Assembly: GCA_964352715.1 (NCBI GenBank)
Contig: CAYGSU010000050.1
Span: 1-30,773 of the forward strand
DNA from: JAVKBW01 sp964352715
Lineage (GTDB): Bacteria > Pseudomonadota > Alphaproteobacteria > UBA8366 > Aestuariispiraceae
Direction: 5' to 3'
Length of the DNA stretch: 30,773 nt
Below, piece by piece: positions 23,885-30,773 of the stretch. The position numbers were made by a program, and so were the translations under genes. Position 1 is the first letter of the stretch, and each line of letters opens with the position of its first letter. The notes below the pieces were generated by a model that made no database searches, was not told the DNA's origin, and was given only the letters and a program-made list of their open reading frames with translations.

Positions 23885-25159
23885 TCAGGATGCCGGCGTC
23901 GGTGCCGGATCCGCGAACATGGCGTAGGTGCTGATTGTTTCGCCCAGCGCCTGCAGGAATTGAGCCCCGTACGCACCATCGACCGCGCGGTGATCGCCCG
24001 ACAGGGTCAGGGTCATGATATCGCGCATCTGAATGCCGCCGCGATGTTCGCAAACCGTCCGCTTGATCGGTCCGACACCCAGGATGCCGGCTTCCGGCGG
24101 GTTGATGATCGGCTGCACTTCAACGCCGAACATGCCCAGATTGGAAATCGAGAAGGTTCCGGGCGCGACAGATTTCTGCATGCCGCGTCGGGCGGCAGCG
24201 GCGTAGTCGCGGATCATCTCGGATATCTCGACGACGCTGCGATACGGCGTGTTTTCGATGACCGGAACCACCAGCCCGTTTTCAACCGAAACTGCCACGC
24301 CGACATTGACGCTGCCTTTCAGGATGACCTTGTCGGTTCCGACATGCGCGTTCATGCGTGGATATTCAAGCAGGGTCAGCGCCGTCGCATGGACGATCAC
24401 ATCGTTGACCGAAACCTTTTCGCCACCCATGTCGAGATGCGCCTGGCGGCGAATCAGAAGATCGGTCACATCGACTTCGCTGCGCAGATAGAAATGCGGG
24501 ATCGTCTGTTTCGACAGCAACAACCGGTCGGCAATGACCTGCCGCATCCTGTTGAACGGTTCCTCGCGGTCTTCGGGCTGCTGCATCGGCAGCGTGGCCG
24601 GGGCAGGGCGGGCCGCCGCAGGAGCACCGGCAGCAGGTGCGGAAGCCGAAGCGCCGGAAGCGACTGCCGCTTCAATATCGCGTTTCACAACCGCGCCTTT
24701 CGGGCCGGTGCCGGTAACCTTGCTGATATCGAGGCCGTGCTTCTGCGCCAACCGTCGGGCCAGTGGCGAAGATGATTTGCCGGATTTCTTCGTTCCCGCA
24801 TCCGCGGTTGCAGGTGCCGGCGCGGTTTTCTCGGGTTCGGTTGCTTTTTCCGGTTCGTCGGCCGGTTTGGAATCGTTGGCGGCGGGCGCCGGCTTTTCCT
24901 CGGCTTTGCCCGATTCACCGCCTGCACCGTCCAGGTAGAGGATGGGCTCAAGCACGGTGGCGAGATCCCCTTCCTTGTACAGCAGTTCGGTAACGGTACC
25001 GTCCTCGAAGGCTTCGACCTCGAAGCTGGCCTTCTCGGATTCGACCAGGGCGACGATGTCGCCTTTCTTGACCGGATCGCCGACTTTCACATTCCATTCG
25101 ACCAGCACGCCTTCGGTGAGGTCCTGTCCGACTTGCGGCATCAATACTGATTTGGCCAT
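23885..25159 (-). CDS. 2-oxoacid/acetoin dehydrogenase E2, acyltransferase
   Basis: This 424-residue protein has a single lipoyl domain at residues 1-80 (Lys43 in ESEKASFEVE), a proline/alanine/glutamate linker (80-125), an E3-binding domain (about 130-163, SPLARRLAQKHGLD), a second linker, and a catalytic domain with His390 and Asp394 in GDHRAVDG. It forms the core of a pyruvate/acetoin-type dehydrogenase complex and passes the acyl group to CoA. A GAGGAGA site lies eight bases before the ATG. It begins 13 bases after the transaldolase-like gene, which unusually separates it from E1. Confidence 0.9.
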   Translation of the reverse strand: MAKSVLMPQVGQDLTEGVLVEWNVKVGDPVKKGDIVALVESEKASFEVEAFEDGTVTELLYKEGDLATVLEPILYLDGAGGESGKAEEKPAPAANDSKPADEPEKATEPEKTAPAPATADAGTKKSGKSSSPLARRLAQKHGLDISKVTGTGPKGAVVKRDIEAAVASGASASAPAAGAPAAARPAPATLPMQQPEDREEPFNRMRQVIADRLLLSKQTIPHFYLRSEVDVTDLLIRRQAHLDMGGEKVSVNDVIVHATALTLLEYPRMNAHVGTDKVILKGSVNVGVAVSVENGLVVPVIENTPYRSVVEISEMIRDYAAAARRGMQKSVAPGTFSISNLGMFGVEVQPIINPPEAGILGVGPIKRTVCEHRGGIQMRDIMTLTLSGDHRAVDGAYGAQFLQALGETISTYAMFADPAPTPAS

Positions 25160-25172
25160 CGTTCAGTTCTCC

Positions 25173-26393
25173 TCAGACAGCGATCTTCAAGTTGTTCGCA
25201 TAGGTTTGTTCAACGAAGTCGATGGTCTTCCGGGTTGCCTGGGCGAATTCGGCCGCTGTGGCGACAAACGCGCCGAAGTAGCTGAATTCCTCCGGCTCCA
25301 TACCGTCGAATTCGTAGGCTTTCCGGAAATATGGAATTTCCAGCAGTTTGGAGAGGCTTTCATCCGAAATGTCTTCGTTGATCGCGTTCGGATCGAAATC
25401 TTCCAGCCGGTCCTCGACTTCCATCAGCCCGGCGATATAGCTCGGCGGGCAGGTATAGACAAAATCGCCGCCGGCAAGTTTCTGGATATGCCAGCTTGAC
25501 GCCTTGCCGGTCGCTTCATCTTTTTTGACCCGCATCGAACACATCAGCATTTTCGACGGATGGTCATTTTCCTGAATGTAGCGGTAGGCGCGTTTCATCA
25601 CGGCAATTTCACCAAGCTGAATTTCTTCCGGTGTCAGCTCGATGCCACGCATCTCTGCCTGATAGGCAAGATCGCCCAGGCTGCCCAGACGGGCCGACAT
25701 ATGGGTGATGACAGACCGCCAGTTCGACAGATCGACATTGTTCTTGCGGGCCGTTTCCAACCCGCGGGATACGGCATTCATGCAGGCCATGTACTGCGGC
25801 ACCGTGAACGACGTCGTGTTGTTGGTGGAAATCCCGTTCGCCGTCAGCTCTTCGATGATCTCATAGCCTTCCTTGGACCCCGGGATCTTGACCATGATAT
25901 TCGGTGCAATTTTGGAAATTTCGAAGGCCTGTTCGCGCATGCGCTCTTTGTCGGTCACGAAGCGTGGATCGACCTGACCCGAAAGCAGTCCGTATTTCCC
26001 ACCTGACTTTTCAAAAACAGGCTGAACCATTGCGCAACCCTGGCGCACGGTTTCCATATAGGTTTTCCAGTAGATTTCCTCGACGCTGGCGCGCGGATTG
26101 TCCGCCATGATCTGGCGAATCTGTTCCGTCCAGTAGGTCGGGTTGTCGAGAATGGCCTGCAGGCTCAAAGGCGGGTTTGTGGTGACGCCCCTGATGCCGG
26201 CTTTGCCTGTATCGGCCACCGTTGCGGGGTCGAATAGCCGGGTCACCTGGTCCTGCCAGTCGCTTTCCTTGCCGGCCGGTGCGGCTGCCACTGTTTTCTT
26301 CGCCCAGCTTTCATACACCAGCGGCGAACTATCCCACCAGACTTCACATTCGGGGTTCGTGGCTGCCAGTTTCTCCAGCACATGTAGTGACAT
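25173..26393 (-). CDS. Long transaldolase-family protein
   Basis: This 406-residue protein belongs to the transaldolase family: Asp21 in VWWDSS, GVTTNPPL (69-76), the Schiff-base Lys169 in IMVKIPGSKEGY, and the strand GISTNNTTSFTVPQ. Transaldolases move a dihydroxyacetone unit between sugar phosphates, and related enzymes cleave fructose-6-phosphate. It is longer than TalB (317) and much longer than FSA-type enzymes (about 220), with an insertion of roughly 40 residues before the Schiff-base lysine (about 110-155) and a long C-terminal part. It sits between E1beta and E2 of a dehydrogenase complex, so a role in breaking down the same substrate is likely. The exact donor is unknown. Confidence 0.85.
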   Translation of the reverse strand: MSLHVLEKLAATNPECEVWWDSSPLVYESWAKKTVAAAPAGKESDWQDQVTRLFDPATVADTGKAGIRGVTTNPPLSLQAILDNPTYWTEQIRQIMADNPRASVEEIYWKTYMETVRQGCAMVQPVFEKSGGKYGLLSGQVDPRFVTDKERMREQAFEISKIAPNIMVKIPGSKEGYEIIEELTANGISTNNTTSFTVPQYMACMNAVSRGLETARKNNVDLSNWRSVITHMSARLGSLGDLAYQAEMRGIELTPEEIQLGEIAVMKRAYRYIQENDHPSKMLMCSMRVKKDEATGKASSWHIQKLAGGDFVYTCPPSYIAGLMEVEDRLEDFDPNAINEDISDESLSKLLEIPYFRKAYEFDGMEPEEFSYFGAFVATAAEFAQATRKTIDFVEQTYANNLKIAV

Positions 26394-26425
26394 TGCTTGC
26401 TCTCTTTCCGTATTTCGACCGGCGA

Positions 26426-27409
26426 TCAGGCTGATGCGACGCGCTTGATGGCGTCTGCAATATCGTCCTTCTGCGGAACGGATGCCTGTTCCAGTGCCAG
26501 GTTGAAGGGGATCGGCGTGTCCATGCCGGCAATAATTTCCACCGGCGCATCAAGGTCGTAAAACGCCTCTTCCTGAATGATCGAGCAGATGTCGGATGCA
26601 ACACCGCCGCGTCGGACGGCCTCCTGAACGATCATGCAGCGATTTGTCTTCGCCACGGATTTCAGAATGCATTCCTTGTCCATCGGCATCAGGGTTCTGA
26701 GGTCGATGACCTCGCATGAAATGCCGTCCTTGGCCGCTTCTTCTGCTGCTTCGAGCGTACGCGGAACCATGTTCGACCATGCAATGAGGGTAATATCCGT
26801 GCCCTCGCGCTTGATGTCGGCCTTGCCGAATTCGATGATGACCTCGCCCTCGGGCACATACCCCTTGGTCATGTACAAGTGCTTGTGTTCGAGGAACATG
26901 ACCGGGTCCGGCTGGCGCAGGGCGTATTTCAACAACCCCTTTGCATCGACGGGGGTCGACGGCATCACCACCCGAAGACCGGGAATATGATAGAACAGGG
27001 CTTCGAGGCTCTGCGAATGCTGGGCGGCGACGCCGCCGCCGGTTCCGCCCTGGGTACGCATAATGAATGGCACCCGGCCATCACCGCCGGTCATCAGCCG
27101 AAACTTTGCAGCCTGGTTGACGATCTGGTCCATGCCCAGCATGGCGAAGTCGATATAGAGAATTTCAACCACGGGGCGGGCGCCGGCAATTGCCGCGCCG
27201 ACACCGACACCGATCATGCTCGCTTCGGAAATCGGCGTGTCGCGCACCCTGTTCTTGCCGAACTTCGCCAGCAGCCCTTCGGTAACCTTGTAGGAACCGC
27301 CGCGCTCGGCAATGCCTTCACCGATGATGAAGACATCCGGGTTGAGTTCCATTTCCTCGAAGAGGGCTTCGCGCAAGGCGTCCCTGTACATGATTTCCCG
27401 GTCAGACAT
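26426..27409 (-). CDS. 2-oxoacid/acetoin dehydrogenase E1 beta subunit
   Basis: This 327-residue transketolase-like protein has the E1beta landmarks GEGIAERGG (30-38), Glu62 in DTPISEASMIGVGVGAA, and the AQHSQSLEALFYHIPGL segment with His131. It pairs with E1alpha to decarboxylate the substrate on thiamine diphosphate. It lacks the N-terminal lipoyl domain present on the housekeeping PdhB of Alphaproteobacteria, which argues for a specialised acetoin-like complex. A GGAGGAAAAAC site precedes the ATG. Confidence 0.92.
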   Translation of the reverse strand: MSDREIMYRDALREALFEEMELNPDVFIIGEGIAERGGSYKVTEGLLAKFGKNRVRDTPISEASMIGVGVGAAIAGARPVVEILYIDFAMLGMDQIVNQAAKFRLMTGGDGRVPFIMRTQGGTGGGVAAQHSQSLEALFYHIPGLRVVMPSTPVDAKGLLKYALRQPDPVMFLEHKHLYMTKGYVPEGEVIIEFGKADIKREGTDITLIAWSNMVPRTLEAAEEAAKDGISCEVIDLRTLMPMDKECILKSVAKTNRCMIVQEAVRRGGVASDICSIIQEEAFYDLDAPVEIIAGMDTPIPFNLALEQASVPQKDDIADAIKRVASA

Positions 27410-27468
27410 GTTTTTCCTCCTGGTGCTTACCCGAGCCTCTTGAAGGGCTCTGCGGCCCGCCCGATTTT

Positions 27469-28464
27469 TTAGTAACCGCTGACGAATTCCCGGAATTCGT
27501 CGACAGTGATTTCCCCTGCGGATTTTGCGGCCTCAACCGCATCGGCGAATTCTTTTTCAACCGCTACCTCAATGGCGCGCACGGCTTTTGCCGACATCTT
27601 GCCCATTGAGATCAGGTTATCGCGGGCGCGATCGACCGGATCACGATCCTTGTAATACTTCATCCGGTCTTCCGGCATATACTTGCCGGGGTCGTTCACG
27701 TGGTGTCCGCTGTGGCGATAGGTTTTTGCCTCGATAAGAACCGGTCCTTTTCCGGCGCGGCACTTGCGCACGGCATCGGTCACGGTTTCGTAGACGAGCA
27801 GAGAATCGTTGCCGTCAATCTGTACGCTGTCGACGCCAATCGCCTTGCCGCGTTTGTAAAGATCGGTTTCCCGGGTTGATTCCTCGATCGTGGTAGAAAC
27901 CGCGTACTGGTTGTTCTCGATGATCAGGATGAAGTTCAGATCCCAGATCGCCGCAAGGTTCAGGGCTTCCTGGAACGTACCGTTGTTGGTAGCGCCGTCG
28001 GTGGTGAAGGTAATCGTCACCGCATCGGACCCGCGCACCTGGTTTGCCAGGGCAGCGCCGACGCCAAGCGGCGTGCCAGCGCCAACAATGCCGTTCGCGC
28101 CCAGATTGTTCTTTGTAATGTCGGCAATGTGCATGGAGCCGCCGTAACCCTTGCAGTACCCGGTACGCTTCTGCAGCAGTTCGGCAACCATTCTGTCGAT
28201 TGATGCGCCACGGGCGATACAATGGCCATGGCCACGGTGGGTCGATGCAATATAGTCGCGATCTTCAAGCGCCGCGCAGGCGCCGGTCGCGATGCCTTCC
28301 TGGCCGAGATAGGGGTGGAAATACCCCCGGATCAGACCCTGGCGATAAAGCTTGATGCCTTCGCTTTCGAAGGTGCGGATCTTGTACGCTGTCGTGAACA
28401 GATCTTTCAGTAGCTCTTTCGGCGGTACATTCTGCCGTTGCCGTGCGGCCGCTTTTTGGGTCAC
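27469..28464 (-). CDS. 2-oxoacid/acetoin dehydrogenase E1 alpha subunit
   Basis: This 331-residue protein is the thiamine-diphosphate-binding E1alpha. It has HRGHGH (76-81), GYGGSMH (107-112) and the cofactor region TTDGATNNG (154-162) with NN at 184-185. The normal GDG of the thiamine motif reads TDG here (Thr155). The phosphorylation-loop region reads YRHSGHHVNDPG. Length and motifs fit AcoA-type acetoin/pyruvate dehydrogenases. It begins with GTG after a strong AGGAGGAG site and is the first gene of a seven-gene operon running down to the gap. A divergent RpiR-type regulator lies upstream. Confidence 0.92.
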   Translation of the reverse strand: MTQKAAARQRQNVPPKELLKDLFTTAYKIRTFESEGIKLYRQGLIRGYFHPYLGQEGIATGACAALEDRDYIASTHRGHGHCIARGASIDRMVAELLQKRTGYCKGYGGSMHIADITKNNLGANGIVGAGTPLGVGAALANQVRGSDAVTITFTTDGATNNGTFQEALNLAAIWDLNFILIIENNQYAVSTTIEESTRETDLYKRGKAIGVDSVQIDGNDSLLVYETVTDAVRKCRAGKGPVLIEAKTYRHSGHHVNDPGKYMPEDRMKYYKDRDPVDRARDNLISMGKMSAKAVRAIEVAVEKEFADAVEAAKSAGEITVDEFREFVSGY

Positions 28465-29047
28465 GCTGCTCCTCCTCTATAATCTTCAGTCGAGTTTCGA
28501 TCCGACTGTTTGAGTGCGTAAGCTATATCATCAAATCCGGTTATGTAAATAATTTCCACCATTTGCGGTTTGAGTAATTGTCCCCTTATCTGAGTATAAT
28601 ATTAAAGTGTTGAAAATATTAACTAAAATAGGAAAATTTACGAAGGAAAACTGCGTTTTTCGATCATCGTAGACTCGAAAAAAGTCACTAAATCTGAAAA
28701 TTACCACCCTGGTATTCGCAAGAGTTTTCAGGAAATCTGGCCGGAACCGCCACTTTTCAACAATTTTTCCCGGATTTGAGGTGAGAGCCTGAAATATTCT
28801 TACATGCCGATATTCACGCGGACACCTGTTGTGTCCCGCTTCCCGCGCTATGCCATAATAGTGAAAGTAACTTGAAGAATCGGCCCTGCCGGGACGTAAT
28901 TCTGGAAAAAACTTACAAATGAATGGTATTGAGATTATAATGCCTGCGATTGCGGCGCCGTAGGGGGAGCGTGCGCCGCAATATCGGACAGGACGGAATC
29001 CGCCTTGGCCCATAGCCTGCACAGAATAATATCGACCGAGGGATCGT
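28465..29047. other. Long AT-rich divergent control region
   Basis: This 583-base stretch between the E1alpha gene (minus) and the RpiR-type gene (plus) holds no convincing gene. It is AT-rich from about 28500 to 28780. It holds the half-palindrome AATTTCCACCAT at 28551-28562, also present at 30179-30190, a weak plus-strand promoter candidate TTGAAG-N17-CGTAAT at 28872-28900, and a strong GC-rich hairpin at 28950-28981. Its length suggests several regulator sites or a small RNA. Confidence 0.6.
28950..28981 (+). other. Strong 9-bp hairpin in the rpiR leader region
   Basis: TTGCGGCGC at 28950-28958 pairs perfectly with GCGCCGCAA at 28973-28981 around a 14-base loop; CGA and TCG outside can extend the stem past a two-base bulge. 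It lies 66 bases before the regulator start, downstream of a candidate promoter, with no T tract. It may act in the mRNA leader, end a small transcript, or bind a regulator. Confidence 0.5.
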
Positions 29048-29935
29048 ATGGGGGATACGTACATGATGCCGGATCTAGGTGTGATAGACCGCATACAGGA
29101 ACGATATGACGGGCTCAGAAAGTCCGAGAAGCTCGTTGCAGACTATATTCGCAATCATTCCAATCAGCTGCTCGATATGTCGATTACCGATTTCGCGCGA
29201 ACGCTCGGCGTCAGCGAGGCAACGGTCAGTCGGTTCACCCGGGCGCTCGGCTACAAGGGGTATCCGGAAATCAAGCTGGCGCTGGCGTCGGAACTGAATG
29301 TCGGCAACAAGTACATCAATATTCCCGGCACGATGCTGGAAACCGATTCGCTGATCGAGGTCAGCCGCAAGCTGTATGGCGCGTTGAGCTCCAGTATCGG
29401 CGAAACCCAGAAAGCGTTGAATTTCGGCGACATCCAGGAGGCGGTCAGCCATGTTCTCAATGCGCAGAAAGTGATCTTCTTCGGTGTCGGCGGCGCAGCG
29501 GCTGTCTGTGACGAGGCGGCCCACCTGTTGTTAAAGGCCGGAATCCAGGCCTCAGGCCACCGTGACGGCTATTCGCAACTGGTTCAGGCGGCGACCGTGA
29601 ATGAGAATTTCACGGTGTTCGGAATATCCCATACCGGCACGACGGGAACCGTTGCCCGGTCGCTGGTTCTGGCGCGCGAACTGGGCGCCAAAACCATCGC
29701 CATCACGAGCGACGCCAATTCGATCGTGGCAAAGTCGGCGGCCTGTTCGCTGGTAACGTCGAAACCGGATGCACCGGATGTGCCGCTCTACGGTGACTAT
29801 CTGGAAGGGCGGATCTGCCAGTTGTATATTATCTACCTTATTTATCTGGGTGTCCTGTTTCAGTCCGGCGGCGAAGCGCAGAAATGTCTCGACGCTACGG
29901 CGGAAAGCCTCAAGAAACACTACATGCGGACCTGA
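29048..29935 (+). CDS. RpiR/MurR-family transcriptional regulator
   Basis: This 295-residue protein has an N-terminal RpiR helix-turn-helix (about 1-80; SITDFARTLGVSEATVSRF as MSITDFARTLGV and SEATVSRFTRALG) and a C-terminal SIS sugar-phosphate-binding domain (about 125-260; FFGVGGAAAVCDEAAHLL, ISHTGTTGTVARSL). Such regulators sense phosphorylated sugars and usually control adjacent catabolic genes. GAGGGA lies four bases before the ATG at 29048; a second possible ATG at 29063 has GGGGGA before it. It is divergent from the dehydrogenase/aldolase operon and upstream of a third binding-protein gene, and is likely to control both. Confidence 0.87.
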   Translation: MGDTYMMPDLGVIDRIQERYDGLRKSEKLVADYIRNHSNQLLDMSITDFARTLGVSEATVSRFTRALGYKGYPEIKLALASELNVGNKYINIPGTMLETDSLIEVSRKLYGALSSSIGETQKALNFGDIQEAVSHVLNAQKVIFFGVGGAAAVCDEAAHLLLKAGIQASGHRDGYSQLVQAATVNENFTVFGISHTGTTGTVARSLVLARELGAKTIAITSDANSIVAKSAACSLVTSKPDAPDVPLYGDYLEGRICQLYIIYLIYLGVLFQSGGEAQKCLDATAESLKKHYMRT

Positions 29936-30150
29936 CCGGACATCGGTCCGAATCGAATGTCGGCCGCCTCTCCCGTGTAATGTGTCACCGCTAGACCAGC
30001 CCTGTTCCGAACCATCGGTTCAGATGGGTGATGTTGGCCGAAAGCCCTGTCTTGTCCCGGCAGTTGCGGCCCTGTCATGGCGCGCGCTCGGGGTCGCGAA
30101 GCCATGCGACAGAATTGTTTCATCTTTTTTTCATCGCGGCTTGTTACTTG

Positions 30151-30180
30151 TTGACATGCCACTTTCTTTCTGTTGAAAAT
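30151..30180 (+). promoter_or_regulatory. Candidate promoter of the third importer
   Basis: A perfect -35 box TTGACA at 30151-30156 is followed after 18 bases by GAAAAT at 30175-30180, matching the -10 consensus at four of six positions. It lies about 100 bases before the binding-protein start, and its -10 box overlaps the dyad at 30173-30185. Confidence 0.5.
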
Positions 30181-30185
30181 TTCCA
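30173..30185. promoter_or_regulatory. Candidate RpiR operator TTGAAA-A-TTTCCA
   Basis: This 13-base dyad has six-base arms with one mismatch and overlaps the -10 box of the preceding promoter candidate. Its right part AATTTCCACCAT recurs upstream of the E1alpha gene at 28551. RpiR-family proteins often bind short AT-rich dyads. Assignment to the adjacent regulator is inference. Confidence 0.4.
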
Positions 30186-30235
30186 CCATAACGGCAGAAC
30201 GTAAAAATGTATCTGCCGATCGCTGCTGAAAGAAT

Positions 30236-30254
30236 CATTTCAAACGTTGAAATG
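30236..30254. promoter_or_regulatory. Perfect inverted repeat CATTTCAA-ACG-TTGAAATG
   Basis: Eight-base arms at 30236-30243 and 30247-30254 flank a three-base spacer, 22 bases before the third binding-protein start. The arms contain the same TTTCAA/TTGAAA half-sites as the dyad at 30173. It could be an operator that blocks transcription or a leader hairpin. Confidence 0.5.
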
Positions 30255-30276
30255 TCTAAGCATTAGGGAGGAAAAA

Positions 30277-30773
30277 ATGTTTAGTATCCCAAAGAACGCG
30301 ATCTATCGTCCGGTATCCCGGCGCAAGTTTCTGGAACTCGGTGGTGGCGCAGCCACTGCTCTGGGCGCCGGGTCACTCGCTGTTGGCCTCAACAGCGTTG
30401 TTTCACGCCGTCCTGCCTATGCAGCTTCGTCCGAGGAGGCAAAATGGCGTCAGTACGAAGGCACAAAGCTGGTTTTCATGTCCGAAAACACGCCGCCGTC
30501 CTTCGCGATCCGCGACAACATGAAAACTTTCTATGACAAGACCGGTATCGAGGTCGAAATCATCACCGATAACCTGCCGGTCGTGCAGCAGAAGGTCGGG
30601 ATTGATCTGCGAAGCGGTAACTCCGACTTTGTCCTGAACTACGTGCAGGACAAGCCGATCGGTGCGCCGTTCGCTGACTACTATGCCGACCTTTCGCCGT
30701 TGCTGTCTGATGATACGCTGCCGCAGGACCCGGAAGGCATGGGTCGTGAAGCATGGTTCGACAACTTCAGCGA
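30277..30773 (+). CDS. Tat-exported ABC solute-binding protein, family 1 (5' part)
   Basis: The 165 residues seen before the window ends start with a twin-arginine signal, SRRKFLEL at residues 14-21, a hydrophobic stretch and a cleavage region near RPAYAASS. The mature part (KLVFMSENTPPSFAI, FYDKTGIEVEIITDN) fits family 1 solute-binding proteins of sugar-type ABC importers. A GGGAGG site lies five bases before the ATG. The gene continues beyond the window. Its place beside the RpiR-type regulator suggests it imports the substrate of the dehydrogenase/aldolase operon. Confidence 0.85.
   Translation, partial: MFSIPKNAIYRPVSRRKFLELGGGAATALGAGSLAVGLNSVVSRRPAYAASSEEAKWRQYEGTKLVFMSENTPPSFAIRDNMKTFYDKTGIEVEIITDNLPVVQQKVGIDLRSGNSDFVLNYVQDKPIGAPFADYYADLSPLLSDDTLPQDPEGMGREAWFDNFS

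Larger units (their letters stand above)
29936..30276 (+). other. Control region upstream of the third binding-protein gene
   Basis: This 341-base stretch holds no convincing gene. It carries a promoter candidate at 30151-30180 and two dyads built from TTGAAA/TTTCAA half-sites at 30173-30185 and 30236-30254. The first 150 bases show only weak dyads around 29939-29961, with no clear terminator for the regulator gene. Confidence 0.6.

Noticed and set aside
23847..24053. N-terminal extension of the E3 gene by 69 codons
   Set aside because: It overlaps the E2 coding region, has no homology-like pattern, and a good ribosome-binding site precedes the GTG at 23846.
1..30773. CRISPR arrays, tRNA or rRNA genes, insertion sequences, prophage genes
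   Set aside because: No regularly spaced repeats, cloverleaf-like sequences, transposase motifs or phage proteins were seen on reading both strands; a covariance-model search was not possible here.

Overview
The window looks like a chromosome segment of a marine heterotrophic alphaproteobacterium, assembled as a draft: a run of 100 N sits at 20760-20859. The lineage is inferred from a DddP-type DMSP lyase, a VPLPA-CTERM surface protein, twin-arginine-exported solute-binding proteins and two-ATPase sugar-type importers, all common in marine Alphaproteobacteria. There is no rRNA or tRNA gene to fix it. No IS element, phage gene or CRISPR array was seen.

Layout. (1) 1-4471: a secreted VPLPA-CTERM protein, a short-chain dehydrogenase and a DMSP lyase homologue (dddP, all active-site residues present), all on the minus strand; then, divergently, a two-gene YeeE/YedE-type membrane pair on the plus strand. 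(2) 4472-10120: an AT-rich control region with two LacI-type operators, then a metallo-beta-lactamase-fold hydrolase and an RbsBAC-like ABC importer. (3) 10159-11497: a convergent LacI-family repressor and its divergent control region with two more operator copies. (4) 11498-20759: a histidinol-dehydrogenase-like enzyme resembling sulfopropanediol dehydrogenase (HpsN), a complete second ABC importer (Tat-exported binding protein, two permeases, two different ATPases), an unrecognised HD-like protein and a malic enzyme cut by the gap. (5) 28464 down to 20860 on the minus strand: a seven-gene catabolic operon in the order E1alpha, E1beta, transaldolase-like, E2, E3, class II aldolase, HAD phosphatase. 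(6) 29048-30773: a divergent RpiR/MurR-type regulator and the start of a third Tat-exported solute-binding protein.

How the parts may work together. The 16-bp palindrome ATGTAAACGTTTACAT occurs perfectly twice and imperfectly twice, in front of the hydrolase/importer operon, in front of the HpsN-like/importer operon and at the repressor gene itself. The simplest reading is one LacI regulon controlling two importers and their enzymes. The minus-strand operon joins carbon-carbon cleavage (aldolase, transaldolase) to oxidative decarboxylation of a 2-oxoacid or acetoin-like compound, and is probably controlled by the divergent RpiR-type protein. DMSP lyase, YeeE/YedE and the HpsN-like enzyme together hint at use of marine organosulfur compounds, but the substrates of both operons remain unknown from sequence alone.
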